In this document: positions 50,358 through 59,767 of the stretch, piece after piece | Numbering within the stretch: the stretch's first letter is position 1 | How the letters are laid out: each line of letters begins with the position of its first letter | NCBI RefSeq assembly: GCF_052056295.1 | Contig: NZ_CP182493.1 | Coordinates: 3,162,001-3,226,000 of the forward strand | Source of the DNA: Catenovulum sp052056295 | GTDB taxonomy: Bacteria; Pseudomonadota; Gammaproteobacteria; Enterobacterales; Alteromonadaceae | Length of the DNA: 64,000 nucleotides | Direction of reading: 5' to 3' | Program-made: the position numbers and the translations under genes | Notes under the pieces: generated by a model | Seen by the model: the letters and a program-made list of their open reading frames with translations, nothing else | The model's database searches: none | Told to the model about the DNA's origin: nothing

Positions 50358-52145
50358 ATGATAGTTTTTGCATACGTATGCAATTTAGTGTTTAAACGCT
50401 TTTTTACTTATTTATCTGTTTGTTTTTTAGTTACTTTTTTATCGTCTTGCAGCTCTAGTTCTAGCTCTAAAATTGAAGTTACTGCTATTGAAGCTAGAGA
50501 TCCTGAAGCTGCAACTGGATTAAAAGCCAAAAACTTAGTGACAAGCGAGCACGCAATGGTAGTTGCGGCTAACCCATATGCAGTTGAAGCTGGCTTAAAA
50601 GTGTTAAAATTGGGTGGCAGTGCTTTTGATGCGGCTATTGCCGTACAAATGGTTTTGACACTAGTTGAGCCGCAATCATCTGGCATTGGTGGTGGTGCAT
50701 TTATTTTGCATTGGGATGAAGAAAAGCAAAAACTGACCGGATTGGATGGGCGCGAAACAGCGCCTAGTCAAGCAACCAGTGAATTGTTTTTTGAAAACGG
50801 CAAGCCAGTGAGTTGGCACCAAGCCGTGGTTGGTGGCCGCAGTGTGGGAGTGCCTGGGGTTATTGCTGCGCTTGAACTGGGGCATAAACAATACGGTAAA
50901 CTACCTTGGAAAATATTGTTTAAATCAGCCATTGAATTATCTGAACAAGGTTTTGTGGTATCACCTAGGCTAGCTAGTTTGCTCGACAAGAAGTTAAATC
51001 CTGGGGTAAAAACCTTGCCTGCCAGTCGAGAATATTTCTACCCTAAAGGCCAAGCTTTACAAGCAGGGGCTGTAAAAACCAACCCAGAGTTAGCTGCGAG
51101 CTTACGACTAATTTCCCAGCAAGGTGCGCAAGGCTTTTACCAAGGCCAGTTAGCCAGCGACATAGCTAATGCTGTGCAGAACAGTAAAACTGCCCCCGGA
51201 TTATTATCGTTAACAGATTTAGCCAGTTATCGAGCCAAGTGGCGCGAACCTATTTGTCAGCCATATCACAGTTATAAAGTGTGTGGTTTTGCACCACCAA
51301 CATCAGGCGGAACGACAGTTTTATCTACGCTCAAATTATTAGAGCCGCTTCACTTAGCTGACTATGAGGTTAATTCAGCGCAAGCTTTGCATTTGCTCAC
51401 GCAAGCTTGGCGATTGTCGTTTGCTGACAGAAATCACTACCTAGCAGATCCTGACTTCGTTGATGTACCGCTTGATGAGTTATTTTCGGATAGCTACTTA
51501 AACAAACGTCGCCAGCAAATCGATCAAAATAAAGATATGGGACTCGTTGAAGCTGGGTTGTTTGCCGTTTATTCTGGAATTTCTTATCAGCAACCAAGTA
51601 CTACACACATCAGTATTGTTGATCAGTGGGGCAATGCCGTGTCTATGACCAGCAGTATTGAAATGGCTTTTGGCTCAGCTGTTATGGTCGGAGGTTTCTT
51701 ATTAAATAATCAACTTACCGATTTTGCTTTCACTGCGGAAAAATCTGGTCAGCTGATTGCTAATCGAGTTGAAGCAAATAAACGTCCGCGCAGCTCTATG
51801 GCGCCGACTATTGTGTTTGACCAGCAAAATAACTTTAAAGGTGCGTTAGGCTCACCTGGTGGCGCGCGCATTATTAATTATGTTAGCCAAACCTTAATTG
51901 GCTTGATTGATTGGCAATTAGATATTCAATCTGCGATTGATTTGCCAAAAATTACTAATTTAAACGGCTCTACAGCAGTTGAGGCTGGTACTAGTTTAGT
52001 TGAGCAAGCGGCTTATTTTTCGGGGTTAGGCCACGAGGTGGTGGTGCGTGATTTAAATAGTGGCCTACATGGTATATGGGTTGAAGGTGGTAAATTAACT
52101 GGCGGGGCTGATCCGCGGCGTGAAGGGGTAGCTATGGGGTATTAG
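50358..52145 (+). CDS. ggt: Gamma-glutamyltransferase (lipoprotein)
   Basis: The 595-residue enzyme transfers or hydrolyses the gamma-glutamyl group of glutathione. It is a proenzyme that cuts itself; the nucleophile Thr416 lies in PSTTHISIVDQWGNAVSM and starts a 180-residue small subunit. Further conserved stretches are SSGIGGGAFILHWD, GLDGRETAP (glutamate-binding Arg) and the SMAPTIV and GSPGGARII blocks. Start ATG at 50358 is preferred (AAGGA 7 bases upstream). The N-terminus CFLVTFLSSCSSSSSS is a lipobox (Cys31), so the enzyme is likely membrane-anchored in the periplasm, whereas E. coli GGT is soluble. It is monocistronic. Confidence 0.95.
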   Translation: MIVFAYVCNLVFKRFFTYLSVCFLVTFLSSCSSSSSSKIEVTAIEARDPEAATGLKAKNLVTSEHAMVVAANPYAVEAGLKVLKLGGSAFDAAIAVQMVLTLVEPQSSGIGGGAFILHWDEEKQKLTGLDGRETAPSQATSELFFENGKPVSWHQAVVGGRSVGVPGVIAALELGHKQYGKLPWKILFKSAIELSEQGFVVSPRLASLLDKKLNPGVKTLPASREYFYPKGQALQAGAVKTNPELAASLRLISQQGAQGFYQGQLASDIANAVQNSKTAPGLLSLTDLASYRAKWREPICQPYHSYKVCGFAPPTSGGTTVLSTLKLLEPLHLADYEVNSAQALHLLTQAWRLSFADRNHYLADPDFVDVPLDELFSDSYLNKRRQQIDQNKDMGLVEAGLFAVYSGISYQQPSTTHISIVDQWGNAVSMTSSIEMAFGSAVMVGGFLLNNQLTDFAFTAEKSGQLIANRVEANKRPRSSMAPTIVFDQQNNFKGALGSPGGARIINYVSQTLIGLIDWQLDIQSAIDLPKITNLNGSTAVEAGTSLVEQAAYFSGLGHEVVVRDLNSGLHGIWVEGGKLTGGADPRREGVAMGY

Positions 52146-52193
52146 GATGTGCAAGGATGGTCAAGTTTGTTTTTAGCTATAACTCAATTGGTT

Positions 52194-52373
52194 GGAAAAT
52201 GCTGGGGCAATAACTTAGAGCAAAATTTCTTTTTTATGGGCGAATGAAGACCGAAGCACCGCTTCGCAGCTGAATGAGGTGGAGTCATGGAAGACGACAG
52301 GGTCTCGCATTCATGGATGAATAGTCGCCTCTAAACACAGCGGTTTTGCGAAAGTTATGCGCCAGAAGTTTCC
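52194..52373 (-). repeat. Palindromic intergenic repeat, inverted copy with 88-bp cassette
   Basis: Arms begin GGAAAATGCTGGGGCAATAA at the left and (reverse complement) GGAAACTTCTGGCGCATAAC at the right, matching the copies at 14783 and 37947 but in the opposite orientation. The central 88 bases (52239-52326) correspond to 15031-15119. No gene is visible in the 292-base gap between the gamma-glutamyltransferase gene and the lipoprotein gene. Confidence 0.85.
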
Positions 52374-52437
52374 GAGTATAGCACTTGATTTCAAGCTATT
52401 AGTGGAATGCCGCTAGCACCAAAGCCCAGAAAATTTA

Positions 52438-52881
52438 TTATCTATAAACATCCGCTTTTAGTTTATCTACCAACCATTTGCCTTGTTGTTTAACCATAAC
52501 AACATATTTAATGTCGCGGTGGCGGTTGCCATCATAGGTGCCATCTAACATCAGCGACACTGTGGCATTTTTAGCGCTAGCTGGAATTAAAGAACGACCC
52601 ATTTGTGCTTTGTCTTCTTCAATTTGTACTGAATCATAACGGCGATTAAATAAAACACTCTGTACTCTTTTAGCACTGTGGTAAGACTCTAAAATACGCC
52701 CATATTGAGGGGTTGCTAATTTAACTGCGGCGTTTAAATCATCTTGATTATAAATAGCTTCGAAAAATGCGATTGCGGCTGGGCCTGGTTGTTCGTTTTC
52801 TGGTGCTTTGTCGCCACAAGCGGTTAACAATAAAGTCAAAGCAATTAAAGTAGAGATAGGAAAAAAGTTGGGTTTTAACAT
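52438..52881 (-). CDS. Small lipoprotein of unknown function
   Basis: The 147-residue protein begins MLKPNFFPISTLIALTLLLTACGD, a lipobox signal with Cys22. The mature part contains GPAAIAFFEAIYNQDDLNAAVKLATPQYGRILESY and a C-terminal beta-rich KYVVMVKQQGKWLVDKLKA. This resembles the SnoaL/NTF2-like DUF4878-type lipoproteins. I start at the ATG at 52881, because the upstream TTG lacks a ribosome-binding site. It is monocistronic. Function is unknown; the fold is the only hint. Confidence 0.65.
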   Translation of the reverse strand: MLKPNFFPISTLIALTLLLTACGDKAPENEQPGPAAIAFFEAIYNQDDLNAAVKLATPQYGRILESYHSAKRVQSVLFNRRYDSVQIEEDKAQMGRSLIPASAKNATVSLMLDGTYDGNRHRDIKYVVMVKQQGKWLVDKLKADVYR

Positions 52882-52991
52882 AGCATCCAAAGCTTATTTT
52901 TTAAGTACCATAACCATCATTGTCGTAGCAACTTGAAAGATTGTAAAGGCTATACAACAAAAACCTTTAAGATAAAAAATGGCTAATAAAA

Positions 52992-53013
52992 AAGCGACTC
53001 AAGTGAGTCGCTT
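52992..53013 (-). terminator. Rho-independent terminator of cysK
   Basis: A perfect 9-bp stem (AAGCGACTC / GAGTCGCTT) with a 4-base loop is followed on the minus strand by TTTTTTATT, 36 bases after the cysK stop. Confidence 0.92.
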
Positions 53014-53048
53014 CAAAAAATGTTTTTCTATATAAAATATACAGAATG

Positions 53049-54014
53049 TTACTGCACTAATTCAGCATCAGTGAATACTTCTGCAAATAATGGGCTGCTT
53101 AAATAGCGCTCTGCAGAGCTTGGTAAAATAACAACGATATTTTTGTCTTTGTTCTCTGGTTTTTCAGCTAAACGAGCGGCTGCAACAACGGCTGCGCCAG
53201 AAGAAATACCTGCTAAGATACCTTCTTCTTTCATTAATCTGTGTGCCATTGCCATAGACTCTTCATTAGAAACTTGCTCAACAGCATCAACTAAATCTAA
53301 ATCTAAGTTACCAGGGATAAAACCAGCACCAATACCTTGGATTTTGTGTGGACCAGGTGTTAAATCTTGGCCTGCTTTAGCTTGTGCAATTACTGGTGAA
53401 TCTGTTGGCTCTACCGCAACTGATTGAATTGCTTTGCCTTGAGTATTTTTGATGTAACGGCTAACGCCTGTGATAGTACCACCAGTACCAACACCAGCTA
53501 CGAAAATATCGATTTGGCCGTCAGTCGCTTCCCAAATTTCAGGACCTGTGGTTTTTTCATGGATTTCAGGGTTAGCTGGGTTTTCGAATTGTTGTAATAA
53601 CACGTATTTGCTTGGATCAGAATCACGAATTTCTTCTGCTTTAGCAACTGCGCCTTTCATACCTTTAGGGCCTTCAGTTAATACAATGTTTGCACCTAAA
53701 GCTTTTAATAATTTACGACGCTCTAAACTCATTGTCGCAGGCATAGTTAAAGTTAGTTTGTAACCACGTGATGCAGCAACGAATGCTAATGCAATACCTG
53801 TGTTACCAGAAGTTGGCTCAACAATTTCTTTACCAGGAGCTAATAAACCTTTTTTCTCAGCGTCCCAAATCATATTTGCGCCAATACGACACTTAACACT
53901 AAAACTTGGGTTGCGAGCTTCTACTTTAGCGTAAACATTACCAGAAGTTACGCGGTTTAATTTTACTAGCGGGGTATTACCAATAGATAGTGAATTATCT
54001 TCGAAAAATTTCAT
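53049..54014 (-). CDS. cysK: Cysteine synthase A (O-acetylserine sulfhydrylase)
   Basis: The 321-residue PLP enzyme makes cysteine from O-acetylserine and sulfide. It follows E. coli CysK closely: EDNSLSIGNTPLVKLNRV, then NPSFSVKCRIGANMIWDAEK with the PLP lysine (about residue 41). It continues with PTSGNTGIALAFVAASRGYKL, the phosphate-binding GVGTGGTITGVSRYI, and GPHKIQGIGAGFIPGNLDLDL. All catalytic features appear intact. It is monocistronic with its own terminator. In E. coli CysK is also the partner of CysE and an activator of some CdiA toxins. Confidence 0.97.
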   Translation of the reverse strand: MKFFEDNSLSIGNTPLVKLNRVTSGNVYAKVEARNPSFSVKCRIGANMIWDAEKKGLLAPGKEIVEPTSGNTGIALAFVAASRGYKLTLTMPATMSLERRKLLKALGANIVLTEGPKGMKGAVAKAEEIRDSDPSKYVLLQQFENPANPEIHEKTTGPEIWEATDGQIDIFVAGVGTGGTITGVSRYIKNTQGKAIQSVAVEPTDSPVIAQAKAGQDLTPGPHKIQGIGAGFIPGNLDLDLVDAVEQVSNEESMAMAHRLMKEEGILAGISSGAAVVAAARLAEKPENKDKNIVVILPSSAERYLSSPLFAEVFTDAELVQ

Positions 54015-54216
54015 TTAAATATATCCTTCGTTGTCGTTATTGGAAGATGTATTGGTTTCTAAGCTTATACCTAAAGTGCAGAAAAAGAAGTGCTTTTTTG
54101 TTATAACAAATAGCTATTTGCTTGAAACGAATTGATATGTTGAGAAACAACAGCAGAAAAGCAGGCTAGCTGCGTGTTACTAGCCTGATACGAGTACAAT
54201 AATATAGCGGAGTATC

Positions 54217-54531
54217 TTAAGCGTTACAGTTTACAACTGAGTTGTCTGTACCGCCGACTGGAGATGGTGCGTAGTTGTCAGCATCCCAATCATTTTCCCA
54301 AACACCACCGTCTAACAAGTATTTGAATTGGTATTCTTTACCAGATTCTAAATCCATGTTTAAGCTGAAATCGCCATTTTTAAGACGTTTCATTGGGGTA
54401 GATTGCTCGTCCCATTCGTTGAAATCACCAACAAGAAAAACATTGTCTGCTTGTTGCGCTTGCTCTGCAGTTAAGCGAAAAGTCACTTTACATACAGGCT
54501 TAGATTTTAAAAATTGTTTCTTCAGGCTCAT
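54217..54531 (-). CDS. Small glycogen-binding (CBM48/isoamylase early-set) domain protein
   Basis: The 104-residue protein is almost entirely a CBM48-like early-set domain: KVTFRLTAEQAQQADNVFLVGDFNEWDEQSTPMKRLKNGDFSLNMDLESGKEYQFKYLLDGGVWENDWDADNYAP. The GDFNEWD turn and the F-K-Y-LLDG strand are the features of the AMPK/GBE-type glycogen-binding fold. I start at 54531 (MSLKKQFLKSK); longer frames to 54597 add a non-homologous leader. No glycogen gene is nearby. Such stand-alone modules occur in many marine Gammaproteobacteria with unknown function; carbohydrate sensing or binding is the reasonable guess. Confidence 0.8.
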   Translation of the reverse strand: MSLKKQFLKSKPVCKVTFRLTAEQAQQADNVFLVGDFNEWDEQSTPMKRLKNGDFSLNMDLESGKEYQFKYLLDGGVWENDWDADNYAPSPVGGTDNSVVNCNA

Positions 54532-54833
54532 ACTCGATCCCTTTAGTTTATTAATGGAAGACTTTGATACATTTAGCGTGCAATTAAATTGATACAATTT
54601 CTATACCATGAGCAAGGTCTAGCTGATGCTTATCACGCAAAACCAACTTTAGTATAGCAATAAATTTAATTTACGCACTAGGCTGATTTTTATCCAGTTT
54701 ATCTTTTTTCATGATTATTTCAGCCAAGTGTTACTTATAGATGAAAATAAGGTTATAAATAAGCCGAAATCTATTTATCAACGTATTTAATGCTAAATCA
54801 GAAATCAAATTAACCTTCATTAAGGAAACTGTC

Positions 54834-55997
54834 TTGAATACTAAAAATCTTCCTTGGCGATTTATTTGGCCTGTTCTCATTCTTGTTTTCGCTGCGATTG
54901 TTTTTAAAATTTTACAAATGCAGGCTACGCCGCCGGAACAAAAGCCGTTGGAGCATGCGCCGCCATTGGTTGCGACTGAGGTGTTAAATAAACAAGCTTG
55001 GCCTTTTTCTATCGACAGCCAAGCAATCGTTCAAGCTAAACAAACAACGATAATAAGCAGCCAAATTAGTGGCAAGATAGATAAAATAGCACAGCAGTTT
55101 GATGCGGGATTTTTCCTAGAAGAAGGCGCTGTGTTAGTTGAGGTTTCTCAATCAAATTATCTCGCAGATGTTAAATCCGCTAAAGCCAACTTGAGTTTAG
55201 CACAAGCTAATTTACAAGAAGAATTAGCCCGTGGTGATGTGGCGAAAGTTGAATGGCAAGCCTACGGTGACCAAGCAAGCGACTTAGCGCTTAGAAAACC
55301 ACAAATAGCTGCGCAAACAGCCAATGTTGAATTTGCCAAAGCGCAGTTAGATAGGGCAGAGCGTGAACTTAAACGTACTAAAATTAGTATGCCGTACAAG
55401 GGTGTCGTGGTAGAGCGAAAAGTTAGTCTTGGAGACTATGTAACCACAGGTTTTGCCGTAGCAAAAGTAATTGCCACGGATGTGGCTGAAATTCGTTTAC
55501 CACTGACTTTGGCTCAATATCAAAAGTTAAAACCTCACTTACCACAAACAAATGCGGTGCAAATTGCACCAATATCAGTCGAATTATTCAACAATTTGGC
55601 TCAACCTCAGCGCTGGACAGCTCAATTAGCTCGAATTGAACAAGTAGTTGAAAGTGATACACAAATTATTTATGCCGTTGCACAAATTAACGATCCATAC
55701 AATTTGGCTAATTCACATGCCTATCCACTTGCTGTTGGTCAATTTGTTAAAGCTAAAATCACTCTAGAGCAAACTGAACAAGTGTTTCGTGTTGCGCGTA
55801 GTTTATTAACGCCACGGCAGCAGTTGTTAGTTGTCAATGGTGATGTATTGCGCATTCGAACACCAAACATAGTCCATCAAGAGCTTAATTATATCTACGT
55901 GGATAAAGGGTTGGAGCCTAATGACCTTTTGGTTGTATCTGCTTTAAGTAAACCAGTTGACGGTATGCGTATCCGCTTAACAAAAGGAACTGACTAG
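54834..55997 (+). CDS. RND efflux periplasmic adaptor (membrane-fusion) protein
   Basis: The 387-residue protein has an N-terminal membrane anchor (about 9-27) and the HlyD/AcrA-type layout. A beta-barrel and lipoyl half (IISSQISGKIDKIAQQFDAGFFLEEGAVLVEVSQSNYLADVKSAKANL, about 70-120) leads to an alpha-hairpin of about 60 residues. A second lipoyl half follows (TKISMPYKGVVVERKVSLGDYVTTGFAVAKVI, about 180-215). The start is TTG at 54834, supported by AAGGAAA 7 bases upstream; there is no good ATG. Its stop is directly followed by the permease ATG, so the pair is translationally coupled. Outer-membrane partner is not in the window. Confidence 0.9.
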   Translation: MNTKNLPWRFIWPVLILVFAAIVFKILQMQATPPEQKPLEHAPPLVATEVLNKQAWPFSIDSQAIVQAKQTTIISSQISGKIDKIAQQFDAGFFLEEGAVLVEVSQSNYLADVKSAKANLSLAQANLQEELARGDVAKVEWQAYGDQASDLALRKPQIAAQTANVEFAKAQLDRAERELKRTKISMPYKGVVVERKVSLGDYVTTGFAVAKVIATDVAEIRLPLTLAQYQKLKPHLPQTNAVQIAPISVELFNNLAQPQRWTAQLARIEQVVESDTQIIYAVAQINDPYNLANSHAYPLAVGQFVKAKITLEQTEQVFRVARSLLTPRQQLLVVNGDVLRIRTPNIVHQELNYIYVDKGLEPNDLLVVSALSKPVDGMRIRLTKGTD

Positions 55998-58900
55998 ATG
56001 ACAACTCAAGCATATAAACGAGGACTGATTGCTTGGTTTGTCAATAACCCAGTCGCTGCAAACTTATTGATGATCAGTATAGTGTTGGCAGGCATTTATT
56101 CAGTATTCACCATTCGAAAACAATCTTTTCCGACCATTCAGCTCGATGAAATTCACGTGCAAATTCCGTATTTGGGGGCGGCACCGCAGGAAGTTGAAGA
56201 AGGGGTAGTACTTAAAGTAGAAGAATCGGTTAAACGTATTGAAGGTATTAAAAAAATTGAGTCGATTGCCCAAGAGGGGCTAGCTCGAGTCATCATAGAT
56301 GTTGAAGAGGGATACGATGTTGTTGAGCTACTCAATGAAGTTAAAGTGCAGGTAGATGCGATACCGAGTTTACCTGATAACACAGAAAAGCCAGTTATTT
56401 ACCGAGTTAAACCTGAACAAGCTGTGTTATGGCTGCAAGTGTATGGCCGTGTGTCTGAGCAAATGATGAAAGCTTATGCTAATCAATTACGTGATGAAAT
56501 AGTCCAATTACCTGGTATTTCATCCGCTAAGGTAGTGGGCGCTCGAGAATATGAAATTGGTATTGAAATTAGTCAAGAAAAGCTTGTGGCTTATGGTTTA
56601 AGTTTAAATCAGGTGGTGCAAAAAGTTAGGGCATCTTCAATAAAAATGCCAGGCGGAACCATTAAAAGTAGCAATGGTGACATTTTAATTCGTACTGATA
56701 ATCAAGCTTACAATGCAGCTGATTTTGCCAAAATTGTTATCATCCAGCGCGCCAATGGCACTAAAGTTATATTGGCGGATGTTGCGACAATTAAAGACGG
56801 TTTTGTTGAACGCGAAGCTTTTTCTAATTTTGATGGTCAACCAAGTGTTGGTATTCAAGTTAACTCTGTGGGTAACCAAAATGACTTGCAGATATCACAA
56901 ACAGTTAAAGACTATATCAAACAAGCCGAACCATCTTTACCAAGCGAGGTTAAATTGGCAGTTTGGGGGGATAGTTCGTATTACTTAAATGGTCGCCTAG
57001 AATTAATGTTAAATAACATGATGATGGGCGCTTTATTAGTCTTTTTTATCCTGTCGATTTTTCTCCAACTTAAACTCGCATTATGGGTGATTGTTGGCCT
57101 ATTTGTCTGTTTTTTAGGTGCGCTGGCTGTGATGCCGCACGTTGATGTCAGCATCAATATGATCAGCTTATTTGCGTTTATTTTAGTTCTAGGCATAGTG
57201 GTAGATGATGCTATTATCATAGGTGAAAGTGTCCACAACACTGTGCAAACACATGGTAACACAGCGCAAAATGTTGTTCGGGGCGCGCACCAAGTGGCTG
57301 TGCCCGCAACTTTTGGTGTGTTAACCACCATAGTTGCATTCATTCCTATGCTGTTGGTGCCAGGCGCATCATCACCGATTTGGGCTTCTATTGGTATGGT
57401 GGTGATTTTGTGTTTGGTATTTTCTTTGGTTGAATCTAAATGGATTTTGCCTTCGCATTTGGTCAGCCGTAGCCATAAAGTAGCGAACGACGCCGAGGGT
57501 AAAACCCTATTAGCTAAAGTGCGCAATGGCGTAAATGGTAAACTCAATCATTTCATCGACACTAAATATTCACCATTTTTAGCTAAGTGTATTCATTTTC
57601 GTTACACAGTGTTGGCTGGTTTTTTCGCCTTTTTAATTATCACTGTTGGTATGGTTGCTTCAGGTGCGGTGCGTTTTGTCTTTTTCCCAAATTTACCAAG
57701 TGATTATGTGCAAGCTAGCATAACAATGGAAGATGGCACGCCGGATGTGGTAACCAATCAAGCGATTGCGCGTTTGGAACAAGCATTATATCAAGTACAT
57801 CAAGCCCATTATTCAGAGTTAGATCAGCAGGTTATTGCTCATAGCTCAGCTTTTAATACAGGGCAGACAACTGGACTTATTTGGGCTGAATTAAATCGAG
57901 ATTACAGCGGTAAAATTGATGGGGTCAAAGTGGCCAATTATTGGCGCGAGCAGTTTGGTGAGTTAGCCGGGGTACGTTCGGTCAGTTTTGATGGTTCAAT
58001 ACAAGGCGGTGCTGGTGCTGACTTAGAGTTTTTATTTAGAAGTGACAATACTGAACAAATTGCTGCCGCTGCACAATTGCTCAAAGAGCGTCTGCAAACT
58101 TATCAAGGTGTTTATGATGTTGATGACTCTTACACGGGTGGTAAAGATGAAATTCAGTTATCGCTAAAACCAGCTGGGGTTGCCTTGGGCTTGCAATTGG
58201 CTGATTTGTCTAGCCAAGTTCGAGCCGCATTTTATGGTGCTGAAGTACAGCGTATTCAACGCGACGACGAAGAAATTAAAGTTATGGTGCGATATCCACG
58301 TGAGCAGCGTCAATCTATCCAAAACCTAGAACATATGTGGGTGGATTTACCCAATGGCAAACGGGCTATTTTTGCCACTGTTGCTGAGTTTAGTATGGCG
58401 AGTGGTTATTCTTCTATTCAGCGTATTGATTATCAAAGATCAGTCAGTGTTACCGCGAAAGTAGATAAAGCGGTCGCTGAACCAGGCAAAATTGCTACCC
58501 AAGTTTCAGATCAAGTTATTCCTGATATTCTAAAACAATTTCCTGAGGTTAAATTCGAATTGTTCGGAGCCTCGAAAGAAGAGCAAGAAGCTATGGTCAG
58601 TTTAGGCATCGGGTTTTTATTTGCACTTGTGGCAATTTATGCACTGATGGCCATCCCGCTTAAATCTTATAGCCAGCCTTTTATTATTATGTCTGTTATT
58701 CCGTTTGGGATTTTAGGTGCTGTGATTGGTCATATGCTGTTAGGACTGTCGGTCAGTATACTGTCATTTTTTGGTGTTATCGCACTGGCGGGGGTTGTAG
58801 TTAACGACTCGCTTATTTTAGTTGATTTTATTAATCGAGCTCGCCGTCAAGGTGAAACTTTATTGAATTCAATTCAGCAAGCGGGCGCTAAACGTTTTAG

Positions 58901-59108
58901 AGCAATATTGTTAACCTCGCTAACAACTTTCTTTGGTTTGATCCCAATAGTTTCTGAGACTAGTTTACAGGCACAAATTGTAATCCCCATGGCAGTGTCG
59001 TTAGCTTTTGGGATCTTGTTTTCAACCGTTATTACACTTTTGTTACTGCCTATTCTATATGCGATATTAAGTGATATTACTGGTGTAATTAGGTTGTCTA
59101 AAAGTTAG
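55998..59108 (+). CDS. RND-family efflux permease
   Basis: The 1036-residue inner-membrane pump has the HAE1-type architecture with twelve helices and two large periplasmic loops. Helix 1 ends NPVAANLLMISIVLAG. Helix 4 contains the proton-relay pair in GIVVDDAIIIGESV (Asp-Asp, about residue 402), and the second half has AGVVVNDSLILVDFINRARRQG and RFRAILLTSLTTFFGLIPIV. It couples proton flow to export with the upstream adaptor. The pump is of the MdtB/OqxB-like non-AcrB group. Substrates (drugs, metals or lipids) cannot be predicted. No regulator is adjacent. Confidence 0.93.
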   Translation: MTTQAYKRGLIAWFVNNPVAANLLMISIVLAGIYSVFTIRKQSFPTIQLDEIHVQIPYLGAAPQEVEEGVVLKVEESVKRIEGIKKIESIAQEGLARVIIDVEEGYDVVELLNEVKVQVDAIPSLPDNTEKPVIYRVKPEQAVLWLQVYGRVSEQMMKAYANQLRDEIVQLPGISSAKVVGAREYEIGIEISQEKLVAYGLSLNQVVQKVRASSIKMPGGTIKSSNGDILIRTDNQAYNAADFAKIVIIQRANGTKVILADVATIKDGFVEREAFSNFDGQPSVGIQVNSVGNQNDLQISQTVKDYIKQAEPSLPSEVKLAVWGDSSYYLNGRLELMLNNMMMGALLVFFILSIFLQLKLALWVIVGLFVCFLGALAVMPHVDVSINMISLFAFILVLGIVVDDAIIIGESVHNTVQTHGNTAQNVVRGAHQVAVPATFGVLTTIVAFIPMLLVPGASSPIWASIGMVVILCLVFSLVESKWILPSHLVSRSHKVANDAEGKTLLAKVRNGVNGKLNHFIDTKYSPFLAKCIHFRYTVLAGFFAFLIITVGMVASGAVRFVFFPNLPSDYVQASITMEDGTPDVVTNQAIARLEQALYQVHQAHYSELDQQVIAHSSAFNTGQTTGLIWAELNRDYSGKIDGVKVANYWREQFGELAGVRSVSFDGSIQGGAGADLEFLFRSDNTEQIAAAAQLLKERLQTYQGVYDVDDSYTGGKDEIQLSLKPAGVALGLQLADLSSQVRAAFYGAEVQRIQRDDEEIKVMVRYPREQRQSIQNLEHMWVDLPNGKRAIFATVAEFSMASGYSSIQRIDYQRSVSVTAKVDKAVAEPGKIATQVSDQVIPDILKQFPEVKFELFGASKEEQEAMVSLGIGFLFALVAIYALMAIPLKSYSQPFIIMSVIPFGILGAVIGHMLLGLSVSILSFFGVIALAGVVVNDSLILVDFINRARRQGETLLNSIQQAGAKRFRAILLTSLTTFFGLIPIVSETSLQAQIVIPMAVSLAFGILFSTVITLLLLPILYAILSDITGVIRLSKS

Positions 59109-59294
59109 CTTTTTGTAAGTGAAATATGAAGCTGTCGCACTGTGGTACGATGTCTTAATTCATTTTGAATATAAGTGTTCCATTTTTGACTGACTTTCAT
59201 TATTATAGACATCGACTTAAACGATTAATCCTATTTAGTTGTTTAAGTCTGTTGTGTGTAAGTGTGAGGGCGATTATTGTGTGAGTCGTTCTCG

Positions 59295-59322
59295 GGCAAA
59301 CCAGTTTGTGTGCTGGTTTGCC
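59295..59322. terminator. Hairpin between the RND permease and bamE
   Basis: A perfect 10-bp stem (GGCAAACCAG / CTGGTTTGCC) with an 8-base loop lies 21 bases past the bamE stop on the minus strand. It lacks a long T-tract on either side (GTTTAACTT on plus). Confidence 0.55.
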
Positions 59323-59343
59323 GTTTAACTTATTTGCAAGTGT

Positions 59344-59679
59344 TTATTCGTCGATTGATTGTGCGAATTCTTCTGGCTTATCTACAGTACCAGACATATC
59401 AACTAATTTACCGTCTTCAAAGTTTAAAATTAAATCCATTCGTTTTGTTTCACGGCCATCACCGTAGTCAACTTGGTACACGTAATACCATTTTTCGTCG
59501 CTAAAGGTATCTTTTAACACAGGTTTACCTAAAACAAATATCACCTGATCTTTATTCATGTTTTGACGTAATTTAGCAACATCTCGTTTTTCAATATAGT
59601 TTCCTTGGCGAATATCAATTTTATATGCACATGCAGACAACATGCAGATAGCGCCAATACAGATTAGTTTTTTTAACAT
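59344..59679 (-). CDS. bamE: Outer-membrane protein assembly factor BamE
   Basis: The 111-residue lipoprotein is a component of the BAM complex that inserts outer-membrane barrels. It has a lipobox (ICMLSACAYK, Cys17), then IDIRQGNYIEKRDVAKLRQNMNKDQVIFVLGKPVLKDTFSDEKWYYVYQVD, which matches the BamE/SmpA core (INQGNYL-DVSKIRVGM-VLGTP-DPF-WYYV). The ATG at 59679 is used; a TTG four codons upstream is less likely. It is followed by a hairpin. Monocistronic; 77 bases upstream lies a small secreted-protein gene on the same strand. Confidence 0.95.
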   Translation of the reverse strand: MLKKLICIGAICMLSACAYKIDIRQGNYIEKRDVAKLRQNMNKDQVIFVLGKPVLKDTFSDEKWYYVYQVDYGDGRETKRMDLILNFEDGKLVDMSGTVDKPEEFAQSIDE

Positions 59680-59767
59680 AACTTTATTCAAATTTATTAA
59701 TTACGGCCAAATAGGTTTAAGGAAATGAGTATAGCGACTATAGACAGTGCTATAAAGCAATAGTTTC

